From an uncultured Lachnospiraceae bacterium (GTDB lineage Bacteria; Bacillota; Clostridia; Lachnospirales; Lachnospiraceae): 64,000 bases of DNA. The stretch lies in NCBI GenBank assembly GCA_946546945.1, contig CAMNOU010000007.1, forward strand, positions 1-64,000, in the 5' to 3' direction. The notes under the pieces are model-generated. The model was not told the DNA's origin. It did not search any database and was given only the letters and a program-made list of their open reading frames with translations. The translations under genes were made by a program, and so were the position numbers. Shown here in pieces: positions 7,617 to 16,666 of this stretch. The first letter of the stretch is position 1, and each line of letters opens with the position of its first letter.

Positions 7617-8456
7617 TTACTGTACATGCTTATGTGTAAACAAATGATCCTGACAGTATTCAAAATTGCCTCTGCATTTGGAACAGTATCTGAACTGAAG
7701 ATTCGGATTGTCCAGTTCCGTCCTGCCGCAGATCGCACACTTGTGAATCGCGTTTCCTTTCGTGTGCGGCTGGCTCACCCCGCGCCGGAAATCGTGTTTC
7801 CTCTTCATCTCTTTTGGAGAAATGGCTTTGTAATTGCGGGTCAGCAAAAAGAAAATAATAAAATTCAGGATCGACGCCACGATGGCCACCCTGCCGGAGG
7901 CAGATCCGACGATCACGAATTCATAAACGATCAGAGCTCCGTATACGATCGCCATCCACTTCATCCGGATCGGAATCAGGAAGTAGAGCATGACCCTCAT
8001 GTCCGGATAACATACCGCAAAGGCCAGGAAAATCGTCATGTTAATATAATAAGTGGTGAAATTCCCGCCGATGGATACCGGAATCCCGGATCCCGTAAAT
8101 GCATATAAAATCAGGGCTCCGATGATCGTAAAGATCACGCCTCCGAAAATATACAGATTGAAGCGGAATGCTCCCCAGGTCTGTTCCAGCGCATTGCCCA
8201 GCTGGTAATACAGAACAAGCATAATGATCACAAAAATGATATTGCTTCTGCCGGGCGGGATCAGTACCCAGGACACAAAACGCCATACCTGCGCTCTGTG
8301 AAAGATCAGGTACGGCTCCAGTGTCAGGTATCCGATCAGATTAGGAGCCAGATACTGGATCACATATCCGATAATATAACATCCGATCACGTACTTCATG
8401 AGCCCGTGAATGGCATACCGTCCGAATTTTCTCTCCAATATATTTAAAAAACGCAT
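7617..8456 (-). CDS. rhomboid-fold membrane protein without GxSG, with C-terminal zinc ribbon
   Basis: 279 aa with about six hydrophobic segments (residues 20-205) and a short cytosolic tail. The N-terminal topology and the aromatic-rich loop after TM1 (FHRAQVWRFVSWVLIP) resemble rhomboid intramembrane proteases. At the position where active rhomboids have GxSG before a catalytic serine there is SIGGNFTTYYINM instead, so the protein looks proteolytically inactive, like derlins and other pseudo-rhomboids. The tail has two CxxC pairs (CAIC and CSKC) and a His-rich end (HLFTHKH), a likely zinc ribbon. The family call is from pattern only. Confidence 0.65.
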   Translation of the reverse strand: MRFLNILERKFGRYAIHGLMKYVIGCYIIGYVIQYLAPNLIGYLTLEPYLIFHRAQVWRFVSWVLIPPGRSNIIFVIIMLVLYYQLGNALEQTWGAFRFNLYIFGGVIFTIIGALILYAFTGSGIPVSIGGNFTTYYINMTIFLAFAVCYPDMRVMLYFLIPIRMKWMAIVYGALIVYEFVIVGSASGRVAIVASILNFIIFFLLTRNYKAISPKEMKRKHDFRRGVSQPHTKGNAIHKCAICGRTELDNPNLQFRYCSKCRGNFEYCQDHLFTHKHVQ

Positions 8457-8581
8457 TCTACTCTCCTGTTCTTATGCACTTTCCTCAAACAATTCATTAC
8501 CTGATTATAATTTCCGGATATTTGTTTGTCAATCAGGGTACTCTTTTTTTCATAAAAAGTTCAGAGATGCCTGCATCCCGG

Positions 8582-8815
8582 TCAGTCCTTCCGTTCCCGT
8601 AAGCCGCAGGAAACAGGAATACATAATTCATCCCCCGGCTTCAGATTGTACAGATTCACGTAAGGATTTTGATACATGATTTCCGAAACACTGACGTGAT
8701 ATCTGCACGAAAGCAGATACAGCGTATCTCCCGGCGAGATGACATGAATAATTCCGCCGCAGTTATCATTATTTACAGTATTTCTTACCGGATCCCGTCC
8801 GGAAAAGTCTCTCAT
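8582..8815 (-). CDS. small LysM-domain protein
   Basis: 77 aa, essentially a single LysM module (residues 22-66): IIHVISPGDTLYLLSCRYHV, then SEIMYQNPYVNLYNLKPGDELCIPV. LysM domains bind N-acetylglucosamine glycans such as peptidoglycan. There is no signal peptide, so it could be a spore- or cell-associated protein exported by another route or an intracellular LysM protein, as found in sporulating Firmicutes. Start ATG at 8815 behind AGGTGAG. It stands alone between the rhomboid-like gene and a divergent promoter. Confidence 0.78.
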   Translation of the reverse strand: MRDFSGRDPVRNTVNNDNCGGIIHVISPGDTLYLLSCRYHVSVSEIMYQNPYVNLYNLKPGDELCIPVSCGLRERKD

Positions 8816-8946
8816 ATACTCACCTGACCACTCTCTTTTTTACAGTCTATGCGCCCGTACGAAATTGTTTCCCGCCGCGGATCCGTTCCTCTGATCAGAC
8901 AGACTGCCCTGCCGTCCGATGCTATTCTAAACTTTCTATAAAGTGA

Positions 8947-8975
8947 TTGTTTTTTACCATTTCCTGTCGTATAAT
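8947..8975 (+). promoter_or_regulatory. promoter of the activase fusion gene
   Basis: TTGTTT (8947-8952), 17-bp spacer, TATAAT (8970-8975), about 67 bases before the start codon at 9043. A good match to the housekeeping sigma consensus. Confidence 0.7.
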
Positions 8976-9042
8976 GTATGGAATGCGTAAGCATATTTGT
9001 TTCATTTAAATAGTAGAAATACATTCTAAAAGGTGATTACTT

Positions 9043-12000
9043 ATGACAAACACAAACTTACATAAACTTGGAATCGATATCGGTTCTACAACGGTAAAGA
9101 TCGCGATTCTGGATGAACAGGATCATCTTCTGTTTTCCGATTATCAGCGTCATTTTGCCAATATCCGTGAGACTCTTTCGGATCTTCTGAAAAAAGCTTA
9201 CGAACAGCTTGGCGATATCAGGCTCTGCCCCATGATCACGGGGTCCGGCGGACTGACTCTGGCCAAACATCTGGAGGTTCCTTTTGTACAGGAAGTCATC
9301 TCCGTATCGACTGCCCTGCAGCATTACGCTCCGCAGACAGATGTCGCGATCGAGCTTGGCGGTGAGGATGCCAAGATCATTTATTTCGAAGGCGGGAATG
9401 TCGAGCAGCGTATGAACGGCATCTGCGCCGGCGGAACCGGTTCCTTTATCGACCAGATGGCTTCTCTGATTCAGACAGATGCCAGCGGTCTGAATGAATA
9501 TGCCAAGAAATACAAGGCGATCTACCCCATTGCGGCCCGGTGCGGTGTTTTTGCAAAAACCGATATCCAGCCGCTGATCAATGAGGGAGCAACCAGAGAG
9601 GATCTGTCCGCTTCCATCTTTCAGGCAGTTGTGAACCAGACGATCAGTGGTCTGGCCTGCGGAAAGCCGATCCGCGGCCATGTTGCATTCTTAGGCGGAC
9701 CGCTGCACTTTTTATCCGAACTGAAGGCTGCATTTATCCGTACACTGAATCTGGATGACGAGCATGCCATTGAGCCGGAAAATTCGCATCTGTTCGCTGC
9801 CATCGGCTCTGCCCTGAACTATAAGAAAGAGACCTGTTATACCCTGGAGGAGATGATCGGAAAGCTTTCCGGTGAGATCCACATGGAGTTCGAAGTGGAA
9901 CGTATGGAGCCTCTCTTCAAAGATCAGGCTGCCTATGATGAATTCACCAGACGTCATGCAAATGCATCGGTTGCCAAAGGGGACCTGGCTTCTTATAAGG
10001 GAAACTGCTATCTCGGCATCGATGCCGGATCTACCACGACCAAAGTAGCTCTTGTGGGCGAGGACGGCTCTTTGCTGTACTCTTTTTACAGCAGCAATAA
10101 CGGAAGCCCGCTGGCTACTTCGATTACTGCCTTAAAGGAAATCTATGAACAGCTTCCGGCAGAAGCAAAGATCGTTTCTTCCTGCTCCACCGGTTACGGG
10201 GAGGCGCTGGTAAAGGCTGCCCTGATGCTGGATGAGGGCGAGGTGGAGACCGTTGCCCATTATACGGCTGCCGCTTTCTTTAATCCCGATGTCGACTGTA
10301 TTCTCGATATCGGCGGACAGGATATGAAATGCATCAAGATCAAGAACAACACGGTAGACAGTGTCCAGCTGAATGAAGCCTGCTCTTCCGGATGCGGTTC
10401 CTTTATTGAGACATTCGCGAAATCTCTGAATTATTCTGTTCAGGATTTTGCGAAAGAGGCGCTTTTTGCACAGCATCCCATCGATCTGGGCACCCGATGC
10501 ACCGTTTTCATGAATTCCAAAGTAAAACAGGCGCAAAAGGAGGGGGCTACGGTTGCCGATATTTCTTCCGGCCTTGCCTACTCAGTCATTAAAAATGCGC
10601 TGTTCAAGGTTATCAAGCTGTCTGACCCGGACCAGCTCGGAAAGAATATTGTCGTTCAGGGCGGTACCTTCTACAATGACGCTGTCTTAAGAAGTTTTGA
10701 GACCATCTCCGGACGGGAGGCTGTCCGGCCGGATATCGCCGGCATCATGGGCGCTTTCGGTGCAGCCCTGATTGCCAGAGAACGCTATGAAGGCAAAGAA
10801 ACATCGATGCTTTCGATCGAGGAGATCAGCAATCTTGAATTTTCCACAAAGCTTGCGCGCTGCGGAAGATGCACGAACAACTGTCTGCTCACGATCAACC
10901 GCTTCTCCGGTAATCGCCAGTTCATCACCGGCAACCGCTGCGAGCGCGCGCTGGGCAAGGAAAAGAACAAAGAGGATATTCCGAATCTGTTCGAATACAA
11001 GCTGCACAGGGTATTTGACTACACGCCTCTCTCCGAGGAAGAAGCAGTCAGAGGCACCCTCGGCATGCCCCGTGTTCTGAACATTTATGAAGATTTCCCC
11101 TTCTGGGCAGTGCTTTTTAAGGAACTGAAGTTCCGTCTGATTCTTTCTCCGGCATCGACGAGAAAGATTTATGAGCTTGGAATCGAATCCATCCCCAGCG
11201 AATCCGAGTGCTATCCCGCAAAGCTGGCGCACGGACATATCACCTGGCTCATCCGGGAAGGAGTCCAGACGATTTTTTATCCGTCGATCCCCTATGAGCG
11301 CAACGAATTCAGCGACGCTGGAAATAACTATAACTGCCCGATCGTTACCTCCTATCCGGAAAATATCAAAAATAATGTGGATGACATCAATTCCGGCAAG
11401 GTGAAACTGATCAATCCTTTTATGGCATTTACAAATGAAAAGATCCTGACCGACAGACTCGTGACTGTTTTAAAGGATGCCTTCGATATCGATGAAAAGG
11501 AAGCCAGACCGGCTATTCATAAGGCATGGGAGGAACTTGCGGCTGCCAGAAAGGATATGCAGAAGAAAGGCGAGGAAACACTGGCCTGGATGCGCGCGAA
11601 CAACCGCAGAGGCATCGTTCTGGCCGGGCGTCCTTATCATATTGATCCGGAGATCAACCACGGTATTCCGGAACTGATCAACTCCTATGGCTTTGCTGTC
11701 CTCACAGAGGATTCCGTATCCCATCTGCAGAAGGTGGAACGCCCGCTCATCGTACTCGATCAGTGGATGTATCATTCCAGACTCTATGCGGCTGCACAGT
11801 ATGTGAAGACAACGGAAGACCTGGATCTGATTCAGCTGAACTCCTTCGGCTGCGGCCTTGACGCCGTTACCACGGATCAGGTCAGCGATATCCTGACAAA
11901 ATCAGGCAAGATCTATACCTGCCTGAAGATTGACGAGGTCAACAATCTCGGCGCTGCCCGTATCCGGATCCGCTCTCTCATCGCCGCGATCCGGACAAGA

Positions 12001-13281
12001 GAAAAGACCCCGAAGGAGCGCAAGATCGTTCCCTCCAATCACAACCGTGTTGTATTTACCGAAGAGATGAGAAAGACCTACACCATCCTGGCTCCCCAGA
12101 TGGCTCCCATCCACTTTGAGCTTCTTGAACCGGCCTTCCGGGCGTCAGGCTACAACCTTGTGGTTCTCGGAAACGATAACAAGGCTGCTGTGAATGCCGG
12201 ACTGAAATATGTCAATAATGATGCCTGCTATCCGTCATTGATCACGGTCGGCATGTTTATGGATGCGGTCACTTCCGGAAAGTATGACACCGATCATCTT
12301 GCGATCATCATGTCGCAGACCGGCGGCGGCTGCCGCGCCTCCAACTATGTCGGTTTTATCCGCCGCGCACTGGAGAAAGCCGGATATCCGCAGATACCGG
12401 TCATCTCGCTGAACTTAAGCAGTCTGGAGTCGAACCCAGGCTTCAAGATCAACTTCTCTCTCGCACAGAGAGGAATCTACTGCCTGGTATTCGGCGATAT
12501 CCTGATGCGATGCATCTACGCCACAAGACCCTATGAGGCAGTCAAAGGTTCAACGGATGCCCTGCATCAGAAATGGGTGAAGAAGATCACAGACTATGTC
12601 TCAACGGACAAGGCCATCAGCCACCGCACTTACAAGCGGTACTGCCGTGAGATCGTAAAGGATTTCGATGAACTTCCGAGACTGGATATCCGGAAGCCGA
12701 AAGTCGGAATTGTCGGAGAGATTCTTGTGAAGTTCATGCCGATGGCCAACAACTATCTGGCTGACCTTCTGGAATCAGAAGGCGCGGAACCGGTCATTCC
12801 GGATCTGATGGATTTCTTCCTGTACTGCTTCTTTAACAATAAATTCAAGGCAGAGAAGCTGGGCTTTAAGAAGTCGAGCTGGACAAAATCACGGCTTGGA
12901 ATCTGGGGAATCGAAGTGCTTCGCAAAACAGCGCATAAAGCGCTTGCAGAGAGCAAACATTTCGCTCCTCCTGCCAACATCTACGATACAGCCCGCGGCG
13001 CCAAAGGAATCGTATCCCTCGGCAACCAGACCGGCGAAGGATGGTTCCTGACCGGCGAGATGGTCGAACTGATCAACGCAGGCGTGAACAACATCGTATG
13101 CTGCCAGCCTTTCGGCTGCCTGCCCAACCATATTGTAGGTAAAGGAGTCATCAAAGAACTGAGACATCAGTATCCGAAATCCAATATCGTGGCCATCGAC
13201 TTTGACCCCGGCGCCAGCGAAGTAAACCAGCTGAACCGAATCAAACTGATGCTGTCCACGGCGCAGAAAAATTTATCATAA
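9043..13281 (+). CDS. large 2-hydroxyacyl-CoA dehydratase activase-related fusion protein
   Basis: 1412 aa. Two ASKHA-type activator modules of the BadF/BadG/BcrA/HgdC family stand in tandem: residues about 5-265 (LGIDIGSTTVKIAI, ICAGGTGSF, ARCGVFAKTDIQ) and about 320-590 (LGIDAGSTTTKVAL, ACSSGCGSF, TRCTVFMNSKV). The cysteines in these motifs are those that ligate the bridging [4Fe-4S] cluster in HgdC-type activators. A cysteine cluster CGRCTNNC near 610 leads into a DUF2229-type region, followed by a C-terminal HgdB-like part (about 1000-1400). Such proteins are widespread in Clostridia and their target is unsettled. No dehydratase subunit genes are nearby. Start ATG with AAAGGTGAT upstream. 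Confidence 0.88.
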   Translation: MTNTNLHKLGIDIGSTTVKIAILDEQDHLLFSDYQRHFANIRETLSDLLKKAYEQLGDIRLCPMITGSGGLTLAKHLEVPFVQEVISVSTALQHYAPQTDVAIELGGEDAKIIYFEGGNVEQRMNGICAGGTGSFIDQMASLIQTDASGLNEYAKKYKAIYPIAARCGVFAKTDIQPLINEGATREDLSASIFQAVVNQTISGLACGKPIRGHVAFLGGPLHFLSELKAAFIRTLNLDDEHAIEPENSHLFAAIGSALNYKKETCYTLEEMIGKLSGEIHMEFEVERMEPLFKDQAAYDEFTRRHANASVAKGDLASYKGNCYLGIDAGSTTTKVALVGEDGSLLYSFYSSNNGSPLATSITALKEIYEQLPAEAKIVSSCSTGYGEALVKAALMLDEGEVETVAHYTAAAFFNPDVDCILDIGGQDMKCIKIKNNTVDSVQLNEACSSGCGSFIETFAKSLNYSVQDFAKEALFAQHPIDLGTRCTVFMNSKVKQAQKEGATVADISSGLAYSVIKNALFKVIKLSDPDQLGKNIVVQGGTFYNDAVLRSFETISGREAVRPDIAGIMGAFGAALIARERYEGKETSMLSIEEISNLEFSTKLARCGRCTNNCLLTINRFSGNRQFITGNRCERALGKEKNKEDIPNLFEYKLHRVFDYTPLSEEEAVRGTLGMPRVLNIYEDFPFWAVLFKELKFRLILSPASTRKIYELGIESIPSESECYPAKLAHGHITWLIREGVQTIFYPSIPYERNEFSDAGNNYNCPIVTSYPENIKNNVDDINSGKVKLINPFMAFTNEKILTDRLVTVLKDAFDIDEKEARPAIHKAWEELAAARKDMQKKGEETLAWMRANNRRGIVLAGRPYHIDPEINHGIPELINSYGFAVLTEDSVSHLQKVERPLIVLDQWMYHSRLYAAAQYVKTTEDLDLIQLNSFGCGLDAVTTDQVSDILTKSGKIYTCLKIDEVNNLGAARIRIRSLIAAIRTREKTPKERKIVPSNHNRVVFTEEMRKTYTILAPQMAPIHFELLEPAFRASGYNLVVLGNDNKAAVNAGLKYVNNDACYPSLITVGMFMDAVTSGKYDTDHLAIIMSQTGGGCRASNYVGFIRRALEKAGYPQIPVISLNLSSLESNPGFKINFSLAQRGIYCLVFGDILMRCIYATRPYEAVKGSTDALHQKWVKKITDYVSTDKAISHRTYKRYCREIVKDFDELPRLDIRKPKVGIVGEILVKFMPMANNYLADLLESEGAEPVIPDLMDFFLYCFFNNKFKAEKLGFKKSSWTKSRLGIWGIEVLRKTAHKALAESKHFAPPANIYDTARGAKGIVSLGNQTGEGWFLTGEMVELINAGVNNIVCCQPFGCLPNHIVGKGVIKELRHQYPKSNIVAIDFDPGASEVNQLNRIKLMLSTAQKNLS

Positions 13282-13287
13282 AGGAAC

Positions 13288-13322
13288 AAAAAAACACGTG
13301 ATCGAAATCACGTGTTTTTTAT
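13288..13322. terminator. shared terminator of the activase gene and tRNA-Leu
   Basis: ACACGTGAT (13294-13302) pairs with ATCACGTGT (13307-13315), with A-runs before and T-runs after, so it works on both strands for the two convergent transcripts. Confidence 0.88.
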
Positions 13323-13403
13323 GCCGCTGGCCGGACTCGAACCGGCACGGTGTTACCCGCTTGATTTTGAGTCAAGTGCGTCTGCCAATTCCGCCACAGC
13401 GGC
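13322..13403 (-). tRNA. tRNA-Leu (anticodon CAA)
   Basis: The cloverleaf is clear on the minus strand: acceptor GCCGCTG (13403-13397) with CAGCGGC, anticodon arm CTTGA-CTCAAAA-TCAAG with anticodon CAA reading TTG, a variable arm of class II size, and T-arm GCCGGTTCGAGTCCGGC. The discriminator base is A and CCA is not encoded. Confidence 0.95.
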
Positions 13404-13431
13404 ATCTCGCCTGAATAACTCAAGCTGAACT

Positions 13432-13460
13432 ATCGTATCATATTCAGGCTTAAAATGCAA
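13432..13460 (-). promoter_or_regulatory. tRNA-Leu promoter
   Basis: TTGCAT (13460-13455), 17-bp spacer, TACGAT (13437-13432) on the minus strand, about 30 bases before the tRNA 5' end. Confidence 0.65.
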
Positions 13461-13469
13461 GTTATTTTT

Positions 13470-14741
13470 TTACTGTGTCAGTCCTCTTACAATATCAAAG
13501 CAGTCAAACGTTGCAAAGTAATCTTTCGGTGTCTCGGCACGCCGGATCAGCTGTACGCTTCCATCCTCTTTTAGCAGGAGCTCTGCCGAGCGAAGACGCC
13601 CGTTGTAATTGTATCCCATGGAATAGCCGTGTGCGCCGGTGTCGTGAATGATCAGATAATCCCCCATTTCAATCTCCGGCAGCATCCGGTCGACTGCAAA
13701 CTTATCGCAGTTTTCACAGAGGGAACCGACTACGTCATACTGATGATCGCAGGGCGCGTCCTCCTTGCCTGCAACGGTGATATGATGATATGCGCCGTAG
13801 ATAGCCGGGCGCATCAGATTTGCCGCACAGGCATCCACACCGATATATTCCTTATAGGTATGCTTCTCATGGATCGCCCTGGTCACAACACACCCGTAAG
13901 GCCCCATCATGAAACGTCCCATCTCCGTATAAATGGCCACGTCGCCCATCCCTGCAGGCTCAAGCACTTCCTTATATACTTTTTCAACACCCGCACCGAT
14001 TACGCGGATATCATTCGCCGTCTGCTCCGGCCGGTAGGGGATGCCCACACCTCCGGAAAGATTGATGAAATTCATCTTAACACCGGTCTTTTCCTGAATC
14101 TCCACACAGAGTTCAAAAAGAGTCCGCGCAAGTGTCGGATAGTAATCGTTGGTGACGGTATTGCTGACAAGAAAGGCATGGATGCCGAAACGCCTGACCC
14201 CCTTCTCCTTCAGAATCCTGTATCCTTCGATAATCTGCTCTTTTGTAAAACCGTACTTTGCGTCCCCCGGATTATCCATGATCCCGTTGCTCAGGGTATA
14301 TACTCCGCCCGGATTATAGCGAAGGCTCATCGTCTCCGGGAATTTTCCGACCAGATTCTCAAAATACGCAATATGCGTAAAATCATCGAGATTAATGGTA
14401 GCGCCGATTTCATTCGCGTAGAGGAATTCCTCCGCCGGAGTATCGTTGGAAGAAAACATGATCTCTTCTCCGGAAAACCCAAGTTCTTTCGAGAGCATCA
14501 GCTCTGTCATGGAGGAACAGTCTGTTCCGCAGCCGTATTCCTTCAGGATGTTGATCAGAAACGGATTCGGCGTCGCTTTCACTGCAAAATACTCACGGAA
14601 TCCCGGATTCCAGGAAAAGGCCTCTTTTACCGCCTTTGCATTTTCACGAATTCCTTTTTCATCATAAAGATGAAAGGGAGTCGGATATGTCTTAACGATT
14701 TCTTCAATCTGCTCTTTCGTCACAAATGTGGGTTTTGTCAT
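13470..14741 (-). CDS. lysA: diaminopimelate decarboxylase
   Basis: 423 aa PLP enzyme of the alanine-racemase fold, converting meso-diaminopimelate to L-lysine. Visible motifs: PLP lysine in FAVKATPNP (about residue 55), the phosphate-binding INLSGGVGIPYRPEQ, the glutamate in YTEMGRFMMGPYG, and SLCENCDKFAVDR bringing the active-site cysteine from the C-terminal domain. Length fits a single-domain LysA. The ATG at 14741 follows CAGGAGAG; an in-frame ATG at 14783 lacks a site. It stands apart from other lysine genes. Confidence 0.9.
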   Translation of the reverse strand: MTKPTFVTKEQIEEIVKTYPTPFHLYDEKGIRENAKAVKEAFSWNPGFREYFAVKATPNPFLINILKEYGCGTDCSSMTELMLSKELGFSGEEIMFSSNDTPAEEFLYANEIGATINLDDFTHIAYFENLVGKFPETMSLRYNPGGVYTLSNGIMDNPGDAKYGFTKEQIIEGYRILKEKGVRRFGIHAFLVSNTVTNDYYPTLARTLFELCVEIQEKTGVKMNFINLSGGVGIPYRPEQTANDIRVIGAGVEKVYKEVLEPAGMGDVAIYTEMGRFMMGPYGCVVTRAIHEKHTYKEYIGVDACAANLMRPAIYGAYHHITVAGKEDAPCDHQYDVVGSLCENCDKFAVDRMLPEIEMGDYLIIHDTGAHGYSMGYNYNGRLRSAELLLKEDGSVQLIRRAETPKDYFATFDCFDIVRGLTQ

Positions 14742-14847
14742 CTTTTTGTACTCTCCTGCTTTTTTGTCTGTATGATTATTCACAAAACAGTTGTCAATAG
14801 CTTATAATATACACAATGCTGCTGCATTATGCAAGACATTTTTCCGG

Positions 14848-15318
14848 TCAGCAGTAATAGCTCCGGGAATCTTCTATCTCCAGTGCCTCTTCCAGCTGCC
14901 GGCGTATCTCCCTGACTTTTCCGTGATCCTGTCCGGAAGCATTGATTCCGATGATCACATCGTCTTTACTGATAACGGACGGGAAAAAGAAGTCACAGAT
15001 CGTCTGATCCGTGCAGGCGTTGAACAGAATGCGCTGCTCCCGGCACAGATCACAGATCTTCCGGTTCAGTTCTGCGTCATTGGTTGCCGCGAACACCAGA
15101 TCCCTCCCCTTCAGATCCTCTGGTACAAAGGCCCTCTGTATGAGGCCGACCATCTTCGTATTGCACAGAGTCCGAATGTGTTCCGAAATATCCGGCGCGA
15201 TAACAGTCAGATGATCTGAGAATTCCGATAACACCCGAATGCGGCGGGCAGCAATCTGTCCCCCGCCGATCACCAGGATATCTTTCTTTGTCAGATCAAC
15301 AAATAATGGAAAATACAT
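14848..15318 (-). CDS. precorrin-2 dehydrogenase / sirohydrochlorin synthase
   Basis: 156 aa, the NAD-dependent domain also found at the N-terminus of CysG and in Met8p. It oxidises precorrin-2 to sirohydrochlorin, the substrate for cobalt insertion in the anaerobic B12 route. The Rossmann motif DILVIGGGQIAARRI is near residue 14, then VFAATND and FNACTDQ blocks. It lacks the C-terminal dimerisation/chelatase extension of Met8p, so chelation must be done elsewhere, in keeping with two cbiK-type genes in the window. Last gene of the riboswitch operon, 18 bases after hemL. Confidence 0.88.
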   Translation of the reverse strand: MYFPLFVDLTKKDILVIGGGQIAARRIRVLSEFSDHLTVIAPDISEHIRTLCNTKMVGLIQRAFVPEDLKGRDLVFAATNDAELNRKICDLCREQRILFNACTDQTICDFFFPSVISKDDVIIGINASGQDHGKVREIRRQLEEALEIEDSRSYYC

Positions 15319-15336
15319 AATCTTCCTTTCCGTCTC

Positions 15337-16638
15337 TTACAGTGTGTTCAGACAGCTTCGCATTACATCCAGCGCATATTCCAGTTCTTCCTTTTTGTGC
15401 GCTGCTGATAAAAACATGGCTTCAAACTGTGACGGAGCCAGATAAATACCGGCATCAAACATGGCATGGCAGTATTTTGCGAATCTGTCTGTATCTGACG
15501 TCTTCGCAGTCTCATAGTTTACAACTGCCTGATCTGTAAAAAACACACACCCGAGAGATGCGCAGCTGTTCACGACCGCCTTCAGGCCGGATTCACGGAC
15601 CGTCTTTTCCACCCTGCCGTAAAACCATTTCGCCTTCTGATTCAGCTCTTCATAAAAGCCGGGCGTATCCCGAAGGAGCGTCAGCTGTGCGATTCCGGCA
15701 GCCATGGCGACCGGATTGCCGCTTAACGTTCCCGCCTGATAAACCTTTCCCAGCGGGGAAACACACTCCATGATTTCACGTTTTCCTCCATATGCACCGA
15801 CGGGCATGCCTGCACCGATGATCTTGCCGTAAGTGACCAGATCCGCATCCACGCCAAAATACCCCTGCGCGCCGGCAAATCCCAGCCGGAATCCCGTAAT
15901 GACTTCATCAAAGATCAGAACTGCTTTGTACCTGTCACAGAGACTGCGCAGCGCCTGAAGGAATCCGTCTTCCGGCAGGACAACGCCCATATTCGCACCG
16001 ACCGGTTCCACAATGACCGCAGCGATTTCATCCGGGAAACGCTCAAAAAGATCCTGTACGGACTTCGGTTCGTTATAAACAGCTGTCAGAGTGTCCGCAG
16101 CGCACCCTTTCGGTACACCGGCGCTGTCAGGCACTCCTGCGGTCATGACGCCCGAACCGGCCTGTACCAGCATCGCGTCTGCGTGACCGTGATAACAGCC
16201 GGCAAATTTGATGATCTTATCTCTTCCGGTGAATCCTCTGGCCGCACGTACAGCACTCATCACTGCCTCAGTGCCTGAATTGACCATCCTCACCATTTCA
16301 ACATTGGGAACGGAACCACAGATCAGTTCCGCCATCTCGACTTCTTTCTTCGTGGCCGCGCCGAAGCTTAATCCGTCTTCGCAGGCTTTGATCACCGCTT
16401 CCCGGACCGCCGGATGATTATGGCCGAGGATCATGGGCCCCCAGGATCCCACAAAATCCAGATAGGTATTTCCGTCTTCATCCGTCATATGGCTTCCATT
16501 TGCAGACGCGATCATCCGCGGTGTGCCTCCGATGGACCGGAACGCACGGACCGGACTGTTTACTCCGCCCGGGATCACTTTGCAGGCCCGCGCAAATAAT
16601 TCTTCTGATTTTTCTGTTCTCAGTCTGTTTTCCAGCAT
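15337..16638 (-). CDS. hemL: glutamate-1-semialdehyde 2,1-aminomutase
   Basis: 433 aa PLP enzyme of the C5 pathway, turning glutamate-1-semialdehyde into 5-aminolevulinate. The PLP lysine is Lys272 in TYGKIIGAGMPVG; the N-terminal VIPGGVNSPVRAF block and FDEVITGFR are diagnostic. Full length. It sits 28 bases after hemB. Together with hemA and hemC in the other cluster it supplies uroporphyrinogen III for corrin synthesis, here apparently under cobalamin control with the importer genes. Confidence 0.95.
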   Translation of the reverse strand: MLENRLRTEKSEELFARACKVIPGGVNSPVRAFRSIGGTPRMIASANGSHMTDEDGNTYLDFVGSWGPMILGHNHPAVREAVIKACEDGLSFGAATKKEVEMAELICGSVPNVEMVRMVNSGTEAVMSAVRAARGFTGRDKIIKFAGCYHGHADAMLVQAGSGVMTAGVPDSAGVPKGCAADTLTAVYNEPKSVQDLFERFPDEIAAVIVEPVGANMGVVLPEDGFLQALRSLCDRYKAVLIFDEVITGFRLGFAGAQGYFGVDADLVTYGKIIGAGMPVGAYGGKREIMECVSPLGKVYQAGTLSGNPVAMAAGIAQLTLLRDTPGFYEELNQKAKWFYGRVEKTVRESGLKAVVNSCASLGCVFFTDQAVVNYETAKTSDTDRFAKYCHAMFDAGIYLAPSQFEAMFLSAAHKKEELEYALDVMRSCLNTL

Positions 16639-16666
16639 CTTTCACCTCTGTCTTCGGGCTGTTGCA

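Noticed and set aside
8812-9024. A 70-codon open frame on the minus strand upstream of the LysM gene
   Set aside because: It runs across the promoter of the divergent activase gene, has no clear binding site or family pattern, and overlaps the LysM start; likely chance.
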